A stretch of 28,697 nt of DNA. Origin: a bacterium. GTDB lineage: Bacteria; Spirochaetota; UBA4802; UBA5550. The stretch covers positions 1-28,697 of the forward strand of contig JAAENB010000914.1 in assembly GCA_024224995.1 (NCBI GenBank). Direction: 5' to 3'. A program made the position numbers and the translations under genes. Of this stretch, positions 1 through 12,400 are shown one piece after another. How positions within the stretch are numbered: position 1 is the stretch's first letter; the number at the start of each line of letters is the position of its first letter. The notes under the pieces are model-generated. The model searched no databases. It had not been told where the DNA came from and saw nothing but the letters and a program-made list of their open reading frames with translations.

Positions 1-7
1 ACTTCTA

Positions 8-219
8 ACGCGAGTGTTTGCTCGCTAAATAACCCAATCGCCTAATATAACAGTTGTTGTGTGATTAGCCGTGAACAGTGTTTGCGTGAGTGCTAGCTCA
101 TATAAACACTGTTTGGCGGTTTAACGCGAGTGTTTGCTCGCGTACGTATACGTAAGGCGAACGTGAGTAAGAGCTCATATGGCGCATTGTTGTGCGGTTA
201 ACGTGAGTTAATGCTCATT
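8..219. repeat. Tandem palindromic repeat block, about 38-40 bp period
   Basis: Five short hairpins with 5-6 bp arms and a 6-nt loop follow one another. They are centred near 17 (arms GCGAG/CTCGC), 93 (GTGAG/CTCAT), 133 (CGCGAG/CTCGCG), 170 (GTGAG/CTCAT) and 210 (GTGAG/CTCAT). The last four are spaced 38-40 bp. The first gap is 76 bp, two periods, and its middle holds a weaker CTAAT/ATTAG hairpin (42-46/64-68). The second hairpin sits inside a perfect 10-bp inverted repeat (74-83/104-113). A 12-bp palindrome lies at 143-154. Several units begin with TTAACG or GAACG. No ORF fits the block, and the DNA changes abruptly to AT-rich at about 235. Integron attC sites or a REP/BIME-like array are possible identities; neither is proven. 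Confidence 0.6.
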
Positions 220-240
220 ACGCGAAATGTTATACGATAA

Positions 241-475
241 AATAAATTGTTCTTGACTTGTATAAAAACAATTTATAAAAAAATATTTTTAGTAGTTAAA
301 TAATAATTAAAAAATTAATCTTTTTAAATTGAATACACTTTTTCGGCACTCCTGTTTGTTCCGTTAAAATTTCTTGAAAATAATAAAAGAAATTTGCGAT
401 ACGCAAGCAAAAGCTCGCTTTTGTAAAAGCGGTTCAGGGTGCCTGTTTAATTTGACCGATAAAAAAGAGGACACC
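241..475 (+). promoter_or_regulatory. AT-rich leader with weak candidate promoter of the PKS gene
   Basis: This stretch has no convincing gene. It is strongly AT-rich from about 240 to 340. A possible -35 TTGACT (253-258) and -10 TATAAA (274-279) are separated by only 15 bp, so the promoter call is weak. An in-frame TTG at 374 could extend the synthase by 34 residues. The ATG at 476 is preferred because AAGAGG (465-470) lies five bases upstream and the extension shows no recognisable domain. Confidence 0.3.
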
Positions 476-3400
476 ATGGCACATATAAAAAAACAGGAAA
501 AAATAAAAACAGCAAAACCGGGAAAGCAGACCGGTGACCCGGTTAAAAACAAAGCCGCCACGCTGAAGGAACTGGTGGACGGATTTGACGCGGATAAACT
601 GAATAATACGGCGCTCATAATGAGAAGCATTGATTCCGCTGTTCCCATGAGTTACGGAGCGCTGCAGGAAACGGTCCGTGCTGTGGGGAATGCCCTTCTT
701 GGCATGGGAATAAAAAAAGGAGACCGCGTAGGGCTTCTTGCTGAAAACAGGATCGAATGGGTTGTGGCGTACTGCGCTTCCGCTTCTATTGGAGCGGTAA
801 TTGTTCCCATTGATATTTTTATGGAAGCGGAAGAAATTAAACTGGTGATGAATGCCGGTAAAATAAAAATGCTTTTTACATCGGCCTTTTTTATGGAAAA
901 GGTTTCCGGTATAAAGAAATCGGTACCGTCATTAAAAAAGATACTCTCTTTTGATGAGCATAAACTCGTGTTTGAAGAGGCAGGCAATGCCAAAGAAAAC
1001 GGGGCCTCATATGAATTGTATGAAACGCTGGTTTTAACGGGGAAGGAATTATTAGAAAAGAAGGCGGATAAATATTCAAAAGTTATCCTTGAGCCCGAAG
1101 ACGCTATTGCAATGATCTATGTCCGGGGAAAGAAATTTGCGGTTCTTTCTCACCGGGGGCTTATGGCAAATATTCACGCCATTTCCGAACGCCTGTCGGA
1201 GTCGGGGAAATATTTGCGGGAGGGTGATACCTGGCTTACCAATCTTCCGTTTCATCACGCGTACCCCGTTATGATAGGATTCCTCGTTGCCCTGAGCTGC
1301 AGCAATAAAGCAGTCATTGTAGCCCTGCCGAAAGTACAGGACTTTGTAACAATCATTCGGGAAACCGAAGCCAATTATCTCTTTACGGTTCCCCTGTATA
1401 TGGAGCTCTTATGTAAAGAAGGAAAAAAGAGACCCCTGGGTATTGATTCGGTAAAGTTTATTATTTCCGGAGGAGCACCCCTGGGAAGAACCATAATTGA
1501 CGGAATGAAAGAACAGGGAATCCCTTATTTGCAGGGCTACGGGCTTACGGAATATTCGCCTGTTGTTTCAACCAACAGCATCTCCCTTAACAGTCCCGGT
1601 TCCATTGGAAAAGCCCTTCCCGGCGTTTTAGCGAAAATTGAAAATCCCGATGAACAGGGAGATGGCGAATTGCTCATAAAAGGGCCCGGCGTGATGAAGG
1701 AGTATTACCGTATGCCCAAAGATACGGAAGCGGTAATTGACGCCCACGGCTGGCTGCGAACCGGTGATATCGCGCGTATTGATGAAGAAGGATATATTTA
1801 TATTACGGGGCGCTTAAAAAAGATAATTATTAATAAAGGGGGAAAGAATATTTTTCCCGAAGATATTGAAAAACTTTTGAAAAGCAGCTCTTATATTGCA
1901 GACGCGCGCGTAGTGCCGCGCCTGGACGCGAAAATGGGCGAATATCCCCACGCCTTTTTATACCCGGATTTTGACGCCGTTTCCGTTCTGGAAAAGAAAG
2001 AAAAAAAGCGAATGTCCGATGAAGATCTCAGGGAACTGATGGTGAGCGAGATACAAAAGGCAACCACGGGCTGGGCAAAATACAAGATCCCCGGCGGTTT
2101 TGATATCACCTATACGAAAATTTCCAAACTGGAAGATGAACCGGAACGGTTTATGTTTGAATCATTTTACGCGGCAGCAGTTCCTGAAGAGGATAGGGAT
2201 CAACATACGAATATCAACAAGCATGTTGATATCCATGTTCGTGAAGATTCATCGGCGCAGAAAGACGGTCTGTACCGGCGGCAGATCGAAGCCTTCCTGG
2301 CGGCGCTCTCTGCTGAAGTCTTGTCCCTTTCCGTGGCCGATATTGATGCGCGTGAAAACTTTCTCGATTTCCTTGATTCGGTCCAGGTTGTTGCAATAGC
2401 GGAAAAGATTGACGCTGAAATTTCGATTGAGCTGCATCCAACGATCCTTTTTGAGTACACGAACATCCGGTCACTGGCGGGATATCTTTCCCGTGAATAT
2501 CACGATTTGCTGAGAAATTATTTTGGCGAAGCAGACCCGGATACTGCAAATAACATGGTGAGTAACGACGAAGACGCAGCGGGAAATACCGGTTCGCGGC
2601 ATACGGGCGGGAATGATCGCTCGGAGCAGGAGGTAATCGCGGTAATTGGCGCGGGCTGCCGTTTCCCGCAATCGGAAACACCGGAAGATTTTTTGAAAAA
2701 TCTTGAACAGGGCAAGGACCTTGTTTCGGAAGTACCGGCCGATCGCTGGGATTGGAAACAGTTTTACGGCGATCCCCTGGAGGAGTCGAATAAAACAAAG
2801 GTTAAATGGGGCGGCTTTATTGAAGACGCGGATAAATTTGACGCGGCGTTTTTCGGCATCACCCCCCGGGAAGCCGGGACCATGGACCCGCAGCAGCGGA
2901 TCTTTCTTGAAACCGTTTGGAAAACAATTGAAGATGCCGGGTATAAAGCCTCGGAACTTTCCGGGAAAAAGGTTGGCGTATTTGCCGGGGTTTCAACCCT
3001 GGACTATCATGAGCTGCTGGGAGCCTCGGACCTGGAAGCGGACGGGTACGCGGCCATAGGGACTGCTCACGCCATTGTGGCGAACAGGGTTTCCTACCTG
3101 TTAAATCTTCACGGTCCCAGTGAACCGGTGAACACTGCCTGTTCCAGTTCACTTATCGCGGCGCATCGCGCGGTGGAAAACATCCGCAGCGGAGCCTGTG
3201 ATATGGCTCTTGCCGGAGGGGTAAATTTAATTTTTAATCCCCGGCTTCATATTTCATTCAGTAAAGCGGGCATGCTCTCCGAAGACGGCAGGTGTAAAAC
3301 TTTTGACGCCGGAGCGAACGGCTATGTCCGGGGAGAAGGGGCAGGCGTTATTTTGCTCAAGCCGCTCAGGGAAGCGGAAAAAGACGGGGACAATATTTAT

Positions 3401-6400
3401 GCCATCATTAAAGGTTCCTCGGTTAATCATGGCGGTTATTCAAATACCATTACCGCTCCCAATCCCAATGCCCAGGCGCAATTGATCATTAATGCCTATG
3501 AGGGGGCAGGGGTAGAACCTGAAACGGTCAGTTATATTGAAGCGCATGGAACCGGTACGAGCCTGGGAGACCCGGTTGAAATAAACGGGCTTAAAAAAGC
3601 GTTTAATGAACTTGAGAAAGGAAGCGGCGGACGCACACGGAATGGAGCCTACTGCGGACTGGGTTCGGTGAAAACCAATATCGGTCACCTGGAAGCGGCA
3701 GCCGGGATTGCCGGGCTCATAAAACTGCTTCTCGCGATGAAACGGAAAACGCTTCCTGCCAGTATAAATTTTACCAGTCTCAATCCCTATATTGAATTAG
3801 AGAAGAGTCCTTTTTATATCGTTACGGAAACCGGGCCCTGGGAGTCTCCGCTGGACGATACGGGCAGAGAGTTTCCCCGGAGAGCGGGGGTAAGTTCCTT
3901 TGGTTTTGGCGGGGCAAATGCCCATGTAATTCTGGAAGAATACCGGGAACCGGAAAGCAGTGACCGGGCAATGGTTCCGGGCAAGCGCCTTATGCTGCTT
4001 TCGGCCAGGAACAATGACCGTCTCAGGGAATACACCAGGGAAATGGCCGCGTTCCTGAAAAACGGCGGTTCCCGCCTTTCAATTGATGATGTCGCTTATA
4101 CCCTGCAATCGGGCCGGGAATCAATGGACTCAAGGCTGGCGGTGGTTGTAGAGAGTACCCGTGATTTTGCCGACAAGCTTGAAAAGTACGCGGACACCGG
4201 ACATTCCGGTGAAGATTTTTATTCCGGAACGGTGAAAACAAACGGTAAGGCCATTGGGAATGAACCCGAAGACGAACCCTGGCGTGAGAATTTTTATTCG
4301 TACTTAAAAAAAGATGATTCCGTCGGTCTTGCCGGGCTCTGGGTCTCAGGAGCAAATCCCGACTGGAACCTGTTATATTCCGGGGATACGCCCAACCGGG
4401 TATCCCTGCCAACCTATCCCTTTGAACGAAAAAGCTACTGGTTCGATTCACACCAGTCCCGCCGGAAAGCAGAAGCGAAACCCATAGAGATTAATGTACC
4501 GGAACCGGTTACGAACCAACACCTCAGTAAGGAGTCAAATAACAGACCTTCTACTATTGTTTTGAAAAAAAAGAACGGTCCCGTTTCCAAAGCCTCGAGC
4601 TATGAAGAAGTAACTAAAAAAATACAACTGAAAAATATTGGTACTTCCGGCAATACGGATCAAGGAGAAACAATGATTCAACCACACAGCGATGCAGCTC
4701 AAAAGGACGCGTCCGTTCCTGGAATGCCGCTCAACGATATTAAACAAAAAGTTATTTCTTTACTCGGCGATGTTCTGTTCCTGGACGAGACAGAGCTGGC
4801 TGCCATTGATGCCCACAAGCCTTTTACGGACCTGGGAATTGATTCCATCATTGGGGTAGAACTCCTTAAGCTGGTAAACACCGCCTTCGGGATTTCAATG
4901 AAAGCCACTAAATTATACGACTATTCTTCCGTGGATGCCCTGTCCCGCCACATCGCTGAATTGTGTTCCGGCCCGGGGCATCCTTCTTTTTCGGAAGTTC
5001 CCGATACGAAAATTCCCAAAGCTCCCGCGCAAACGTATAACACTGATCAGTATAAAAACACAATCAAAGAACTCCTGGCCGATATCCTTTATATGGAGCC
5101 CCAGGAAATTGATGAAAAGAAAACCTTCCAGGATCTTGGCCTCGATTCCATCCTGGGAGTAGAGCTCCTGAAAAAACTGAATACGAGCTTTGGCATTTCA
5201 ATCAAAGCAACAAAACTCTACGACTATTCTTCAGTAGAAGCATTAGCAGCCTTCGTCGCTTCAACAGCAGAAACCAAAACCGATCATAACGAGGAAAACA
5301 CTCTTTCTCCCGAGAAAAAACCGGCATTCCATGACGGAGAGTATATCCCTCAGGAACCTGAGCCACGGATGGCGACTCCCCGGTGCAATACAGGATGTAT
5401 TTCCACCGGGGTGAATGAGGGAAATACTCTCCGTCATGCGCACCAACATGATACTTCTGCAAACCCTCCCCACGAAGATATACAGACACCAAACAAACAC
5501 ATGGATATCGCCGTCATCGGTATGTCTTGCCGCTACCCCGGCGCGGAAAACACCCGTGAGTACTGGCAAAATTTACGCAATGGCGTTGATTCCGTTTCCC
5601 TCATCCCTGAAGAGCGCTGGGACATTAACCGCTATTTCGATCCCGACCCAAAAAAACCAAACAAGTCCTATAGCAAATGGGGCGGTTTTATTGAAAACGC
5701 CGACTGCTTCGACCCCCGGTTTTTTAATATCTCTCCGGCAGACGCAGAGGTCATGGACCCCCAACAGCGTCTCTTCCTTCAGGAATCCTGGCGAGCCCTT
5801 GAAGACGCCGGTTATTCCATTGAATCGCTTCATGATTCCCGGTGCGGAGTTTTTGCCGGAGTAATGAACAACGATTACCAGTCTATGCTTGCGGCCGGGT
5901 CCGGCGGAGAAAAACCGGCTCAGCAAATGATGGGAAATTCCAATTCCATCCTGGCCGCGCGAATAGCCTATTCCCTTAATCTTAAAGGCCCGGCTATTGC
6001 CTTTGACACAGCCTGCTCCTCTTCCCTCGTAGCCGTACACACCGCCTGCCGCACCTTGCTGGAAGAAGAAGCCGACATGATGCTGGCAGGGGGCGTTACC
6101 CTCTATCTCTATGAAGAGCCCTATATTATGATGAGTAAAGCAGGCATGCTTTCGCCAACAGGACGGTGCAGAACCTTTGACAATGCAGCCGACGGATTCG
6201 TATGCGGTGAAGGAGTTGGCGTAGTTGTGTTAAAACGCCTCGCCGATGCCATTGCTAATGGGGACCATGTTTACGGAGTCATTAAAGGTTCCGGCTTAAA
6301 CCAGGATGGAAAAACAAACGGGATTACCGCTCCCAGTGCGGAGTCTCAAAAGACGCTTGAACTGGATGTTTATAGTAAGTTTGATATTAATCCCGAAACC

Positions 6401-9400
6401 ATCAGTTATATAGAAACGCACGGAACCGGCACCAAACTGGGTGACCCAATTGAGATAGACGCGCTCACCGGTTCTTTTGAAGCATTTACCCAAAAAAGAA
6501 ATTTTTGCGCCCTCGGTTCCGTAAAGAGCAACATTGGCCATACTTCAGCGGCAGCCGGGGTTGCCGGGCTCATCAAGGTTCTGCTTTCCATGGAAAGCAG
6601 GGAGATTGTACCCAGTCTGCATTACCGGCAGGAGAATGAGCACATTAATTTCAGGGAAAGTCCTTTTTACGTAAATACCACGCTGGAACCCTGGCAGAGC
6701 GGACCCGGAGTACCGCTGCGCGCGGCAGTAAGCGCCTTTGGATTTAGCGGAACCAATTGCCATATGCTTATTGAAGAAGCACCGGCAAGGAGCGGGAAAG
6801 AATACGCGGCCGCGGCCAAAAGCATGAGTCCGCGGTATTGTATTCCCCTGTCTGCGAAAACGGAAACCGCGCTTCCGGAAATGCTGGCAGCCCTGAAGAC
6901 CCGGGTGCGGGAAAGTAATTATAGCGCGCAGGATATTGGGTATACCCTTGCTGCCGGGAGAAGCAGTTTCCCGGTACGGGCTGCTTTTGTTGTACGGGAC
7001 CGTGAGGACCTGCTGCGGCAGCTGGACCAGGTTCTTGAAACCGGGAGCGCGCCCTGTTACCGCAGGGGAACCGGGAAAAAGAATCTTTTGTATAAAAGGG
7101 AACACGATGAGAGAGTAAAAACCCTGTTCAGGGAATTAGCGGAAGATTCGAAACAAGCCGGGGACAGAGACCGGGAATACGCGTATGAAAATAAGTTGAT
7201 GGAGCTGACCGGGCTGTTTGTAGAGGGATATGACTGTTCCATTGAGACGCTTTACGCGGGAACAAACAGCAGGCGTGTATCCTTGCCCGGGTATCCTTTC
7301 GCCCGTGAACAGTACTGGATACATTCCGGGGATACATTAAATGAAGAGAATGGAAAATTTTCCGGATTGCATCCCTTAATAGATAAAAATATTTCCACAA
7401 TACAGGAACAGAAATTTACCACCCGTTTTTCCGGGGAAGAGTTTTTTCTAAAAGATCACCAGGTCATGGGCCGGACGGTAATGCCCGGAGCAGCCTGCAT
7501 GGAAATGGCACGGGCAGCGGGAGAACTGGCCGGAGTGGGAACAATTACTTCCCTGAAAAATATTTCATGGCCCCAGCCTCTCTTTATTGATGCTGCAAGC
7601 GGAGAGGTTACGGTAAGCCTCTACCCGGAGCGTTCGGGCGTTGAATTTGAAATTTGTTCCGGAACCATGCCGCACGCAACAGGTCTTCTTCTTTCTCATG
7701 AGCCGGGCAGTATGGAAAAAATTGATATGGCTGCCGTACAAAGCCGTTGTTTTTCGGTCCTTGACAAAACCCGTTGTTACGATATTTTTAATTCCCTGGG
7801 ACTTGGCTACGGACCTTCGTTTCGAGGAATCCGGGAGCTGCGGCATAATGAAAAAGAAGTTTTCGCCTCCCTGGAACTCACCGGGGAAATGCGGGAAGAA
7901 ACCGGCGGTTTGGTTCTGCACCCCGGGCTTCTGGACAGCGCGCTGCAAAGCATTCTGGGCCTCTTGTATACCGGGGACGCCGCTTCGCAGGGGCTGTTCC
8001 TTCCGGTGGCAATCGATGAATTAACCATATACAAAGCAATCCCGGCAGCCTGTTACGCCTATGCCTCGTTTGCCGAAGAAACCCGGCCCGGGCAGGCAGT
8101 GACCCGGTTTAACCTGTCACTGCTTGATGAAACGGGAACGGTTATTGTTTCAATTAAGAAATTCGCGGTACAGGGCCTCAACAGCGCGCAGCCGGCAGCA
8201 AGCTCTGCCCCTGAAAGAATAAAAAAGAAGCCTGTGCAGCAAACACTCTATCTCAGCAGTGAGTGGAAAGAAGCAGAAGCAGCACCGGCCGGGGCGGCCG
8301 AACCCGGAAGAATTCTTCTTTTCGATTCCGGAGATTCCTTACAGCGCTCATTACAGGAACGGACCGGCAGTGAAGTGATACTGGTTAGCCCGGGAGAGGA
8401 ATTCAGCCGGGAAGAATCATACATGAAGCTCATTGCTTCGTTAAAAGAGCAACAGCAGGTTCCGGCAACGATTATTTATAACGGGTCCGGTGCTCCGGAG
8501 CAAGGAGTCTATTCCCTGTTTTTTCTCACCAGGGCCTGGATGAAGCAGAGCGCGAAAAATCCCCTGAGGCTTTTTTATTGTTATTCCGGTTCGCAGAAAG
8601 GGAACCGTCCTTTTCACGCGGCCATGAGCGCCTTTGCCGGAAGTGTGGCCCTTGAAAATCCGAAAGTGAAAATTACCGCGCTGGAACTGGAACCCGCGGG
8701 CGGGAACGGTTCTTCAAAAACAAGCGCCGCTGCCGTCAATATACTGCTCCGGGAAATGGCGTATCCAACTGCCGCTCGCGCGGTCCGTTATTCACAGGGC
8801 ACCCGTTATGTGAAGGAGCTTTTTGAAGCAACACCGGACAGAGATGCCCGGGAAACCATTCCGCGGAAAAAACCGGGGCAAAAACCGGGGCAAAAACCGG
8901 TGTATCTTATTACCGGGGGAACCGGGAAACTGGGGATGCTATTCGCGAAATACCTGGCTCAAAAAGAAGCGGCAAACCTGGTACTTACGGACCTGTTCAA
9001 TTTAAGTCCTGAAAAAGAAGAGCAGGTACGTGAACTGGAAGAGCTGGGAGCGGAAGTCCTTTTTGTAAAAGCGGATATTTCCGGCCGTGATGACGCGCAG
9101 GCCTTAATCGCAGCGGCAAAAAAGCGGTTTTCCTCAGTTAACGGAATTATTCATAGTGCCGGAGTTATTAAAGATTCTTTTATAGTGAAAAAAACAGCAG
9201 AAGATATGAAAAGCGTACTGGCGCCAAAGGTATACGGTACTATATATCTCGATGAAGCGTTACAGGATGAAAATCTCGATTTCTTTGTGCTCTTCTCGTC
9301 CGTGGCAGCGGTACAGGGAAACATGGGGCAGTGTGATTACGCTTATGCGAACAGTTTTATGGATAACTATTCCGCCATGCGTGAAGAGCTTCGCGCGGCA

Positions 9401-12400
9401 GGAAAGCGCCGGGGCAAGACCATATCCATAAACTGGCCCTTGTGGCGAGAGGGCGGTATGCATATTGATGAGCAATCTGAAAAACTGGTTGCCCGGACAA
9501 TGGGCATGCTGCCCATTGAAACTCCCGAAGGGGAACAGGCTTTTGAGTCTGCTCGTAATTTCCGGGGTTCCCATTTCGCGGTATTTTACGGGAACCGGGA
9601 AAAGATGATGCGAAAACTGGGACTTCAAACCGGCAGCACTCCGGAGAATAGCCGCGCGGGCGAGAATGCAGAATCGCCTGCCGGCAAAGAAGTGCCGGTT
9701 AACGAAGTTCGGACGTTTACGGTAGACCGGGTTGCGGAAATTCTAAAAGTGTCACCTTCGGAGATAGACACCGGAGAAGATGTTCGTGAATACGGATTCG
9801 ACTCAATTTCCCTGACAGAGCTTGCCAATGCCCTTAATGAGCACTATGGTCTTGCCATTACCCCGGCACTCTTTTTTGAACACCCCACGCTTGATTCTTT
9901 TGTTGCGAAGCTGTGCGAGGAATACCGGGAAGAGTTAGGTCCCCAGGCGGACGTGGTAGAGAATGATGGCAGCGCTGTTAAAAAAATTCAGCAGTTTCTC
10001 CTTGAAAAGGTTTCGGCTCTATTAAAAGTGGCACCTTCGGAGATAGACACCAGTGAAGATGTTCGTGAATACGGGTTTGATTCAATTTCCCTGACCGAGC
10101 TTGCCAATACCATCAATGAGCATTATGGTCTTGCCATCACCCCGGCGCTCTTTTTTGAACACCCCACGCTTGATTCTTTTATTGAGAATCTTCATGGAGA
10201 ATACCGGGATGAATTCGCGCGTTTTTACGGGGAAGAGATTAGCCGTACTCCGGCCCCGGGGAACGCTCCGGAAGTTAAACCTGCTGTTGTGCGGTCACGG
10301 AAGCCGTCGCGGGAACGGACCCGGTTCTCGGCTCCTGTTTCGGCGCAGCATACTAATGAGCCCGTTGCCATTGTTGGCATGAGCGGGCGTATGCCCCAGT
10401 CCCCCGATGTGGAGACGTTCCGGCAGCACCTGGAAGAGGGCAGGGATTGTGTTGGAGAGGTTCCGGCTGAGCGCTGGGACTGGCGCGCGTATGAGTCCCT
10501 TCCCGATTCAGAGGGAATCAATGTCCGCTGGGGCGGTTTTGTTTCCGGAGTTGATATGTTCGATCCTCTCTTTTTTGGGATCTCGCCCCGTGAAGCGGAG
10601 CTCATGGACCCGCAGCAGCGGCTGCTGCTTGAAACGGTCTGGAATACTATTGAAGATGCCGGGTACCGGGCTTCTTCTCTCTGGGGATCGAATACGGGCC
10701 TCTTTGTGGGAGTTGCCACATCCGATTATAATAATCTTATTATTGAACAGGGGATTGAAGTTGATCCTCATACGGCCACGGGTATCTCTCATTCTATTTT
10801 AACTAACCGCGTTTCGTATATTCTGAATCTTCATGGACCCAGTGAGCCGGTAGACACTGCCTGTTCCAGTTCCCTGGTGGCGGTTAATCATGCTGTTGAT
10901 GCCATACAAAACGGCAGATGCCATATGGCCATTGCCGGGGGGATCAATGTAATAGTGAGTCCCCGCCTGAACCTGGCATTCAGCAGGGCCGGGATGCTCA
11001 GTCCCGACGGCAGGTGCAAAACCTTTGACTCAAGCGCGAACGGCTATGTCCGTGGCGAAGGAACCGGTGCTATTTTACTGAAACCCTTGCGGAAAGCTGA
11101 GGAAGATGGAGACCATATCTACGGAATAATCAAAGGGAGCGCCGTGAATCATGGCGGCCGTGCCAATTCTCTTACTGCTCCGAATCCCAATGCCCAGGCC
11201 GCGCTGTTGGTGGCGGCTTATGAAAACGCGGGAATTGATCCTTCAACAGTGAGCTATATTGAAGCGCACGGAACCGGAACCAGCCTGGGTGACCCAATTG
11301 AGATTAACGCGCTTAAAAAGGCTTTTACCGAACTGTATAACAAATGGGGACTTCCCGCTCCTGAAGCGCCGCATTGCGGACTTGGTTCCGTTAAAACAAA
11401 TATCGGTCATCTTGAGACTGCTGCCGGGATTGCGGGAATTATTAAAGTGCTGCTTGCCATGAAATACCGGACACTTCCGCCAGGTATCCACTTTGAAAAA
11501 ATGAATCCCTATATTTCTCTTGAAAACAGTCCGTTTTATATTGTGGATACCTGTTCTTCCTGGGAGCCGCAGGTTGATGAAACCGGGCATGCTGTTCCCT
11601 TGCGGGCCGGAGTCAGTTCTTTCGGCTTTGGCGGGGTTAACGCGCATGTAATAATAGAAGAAGTTTCAAGTTTGAAGTTGGATGCTTCGGCTCCGCTCAG
11701 CACAGGAGTTGGAAGTTCGGGAGAGGGGGAGCAGGTTGTTGTTCTTTCTGCACGGGATGGGGAGCGGTTGGACGCGTATGTGCGGAAGGTGCGTGATTTC
11801 CTGGTGGAGAGGAGAGAGCGGGGGGAGACGCTTTCGCTTGCTGATGCGGCGTATACGCTGCAGGTGGGGCGGGAGTCAATGGAAGAGCGGCTGGCGATGG
11901 TTGTTTCAAGTGTTGATGAATTGATTGAAAAAATGGAACGCTGTCTGGATGGGGACGATAAAAATGAAAGCGTTTTCCGGGGGAACAGTGTTGAGAATAA
12001 AGAGCTCATTAACCTGCTTACCAATGGGGACGTGGGTGTTGATGTTATACGGATACTGTCGAAGACCGGTGAACCGCTTCGACTGGCCCAGCTCTGGGCT
12101 ACGGGGGTGGCAATTGAATGGGACCTGGTTCATGAAGACCGTGACGCGCGGCGGGTTTCTCTTCCCACCTATCCCTTTGCACGGGAACAGTACTGGATTA
12201 CGGGGGATGGAGCCCGGGATATGGGCCGGCAGGATGATGTTTGTTTACATCCTCTTGTTGGGCGGAATACCTCCGGTTTTTCCGGGTTTTCTTTTCGTAC
12301 CCGGCTTACGGGGGCTGAGTTTTTTCTCGCGGATCATATTGTTCTTGAACAGAAGATCCTTCCGGCTGTTGCCTATATTGAAATGGCCCGGGCTGCCGGA

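Noticed and set aside
8..219. CRISPR array
   Set aside because: The units themselves are variable hairpins with no identical repeats separated by unique spacers of constant length, and no cas gene is present.
374..475. Upstream TTG start for the PKS
   Set aside because: The extension has no domain match and no ribosome binding site as good as AAGAGG before the ATG at 476.
2214..2798. Long open frames on the opposite strand of the PKS, for example 194 residues here and 202 residues at 12245-12853
   Set aside because: They overlap strongly conserved catalytic or carrier domains, have low-complexity Pro/Arg-rich translations and no ribosome binding sites.
3990..4446. Acyltransferase domain after the ketosynthases
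   Set aside because: Only the KS-AT linker and post-AT YPF motif are present; the GHSxG active-site motif of an AT is absent in all three modules.
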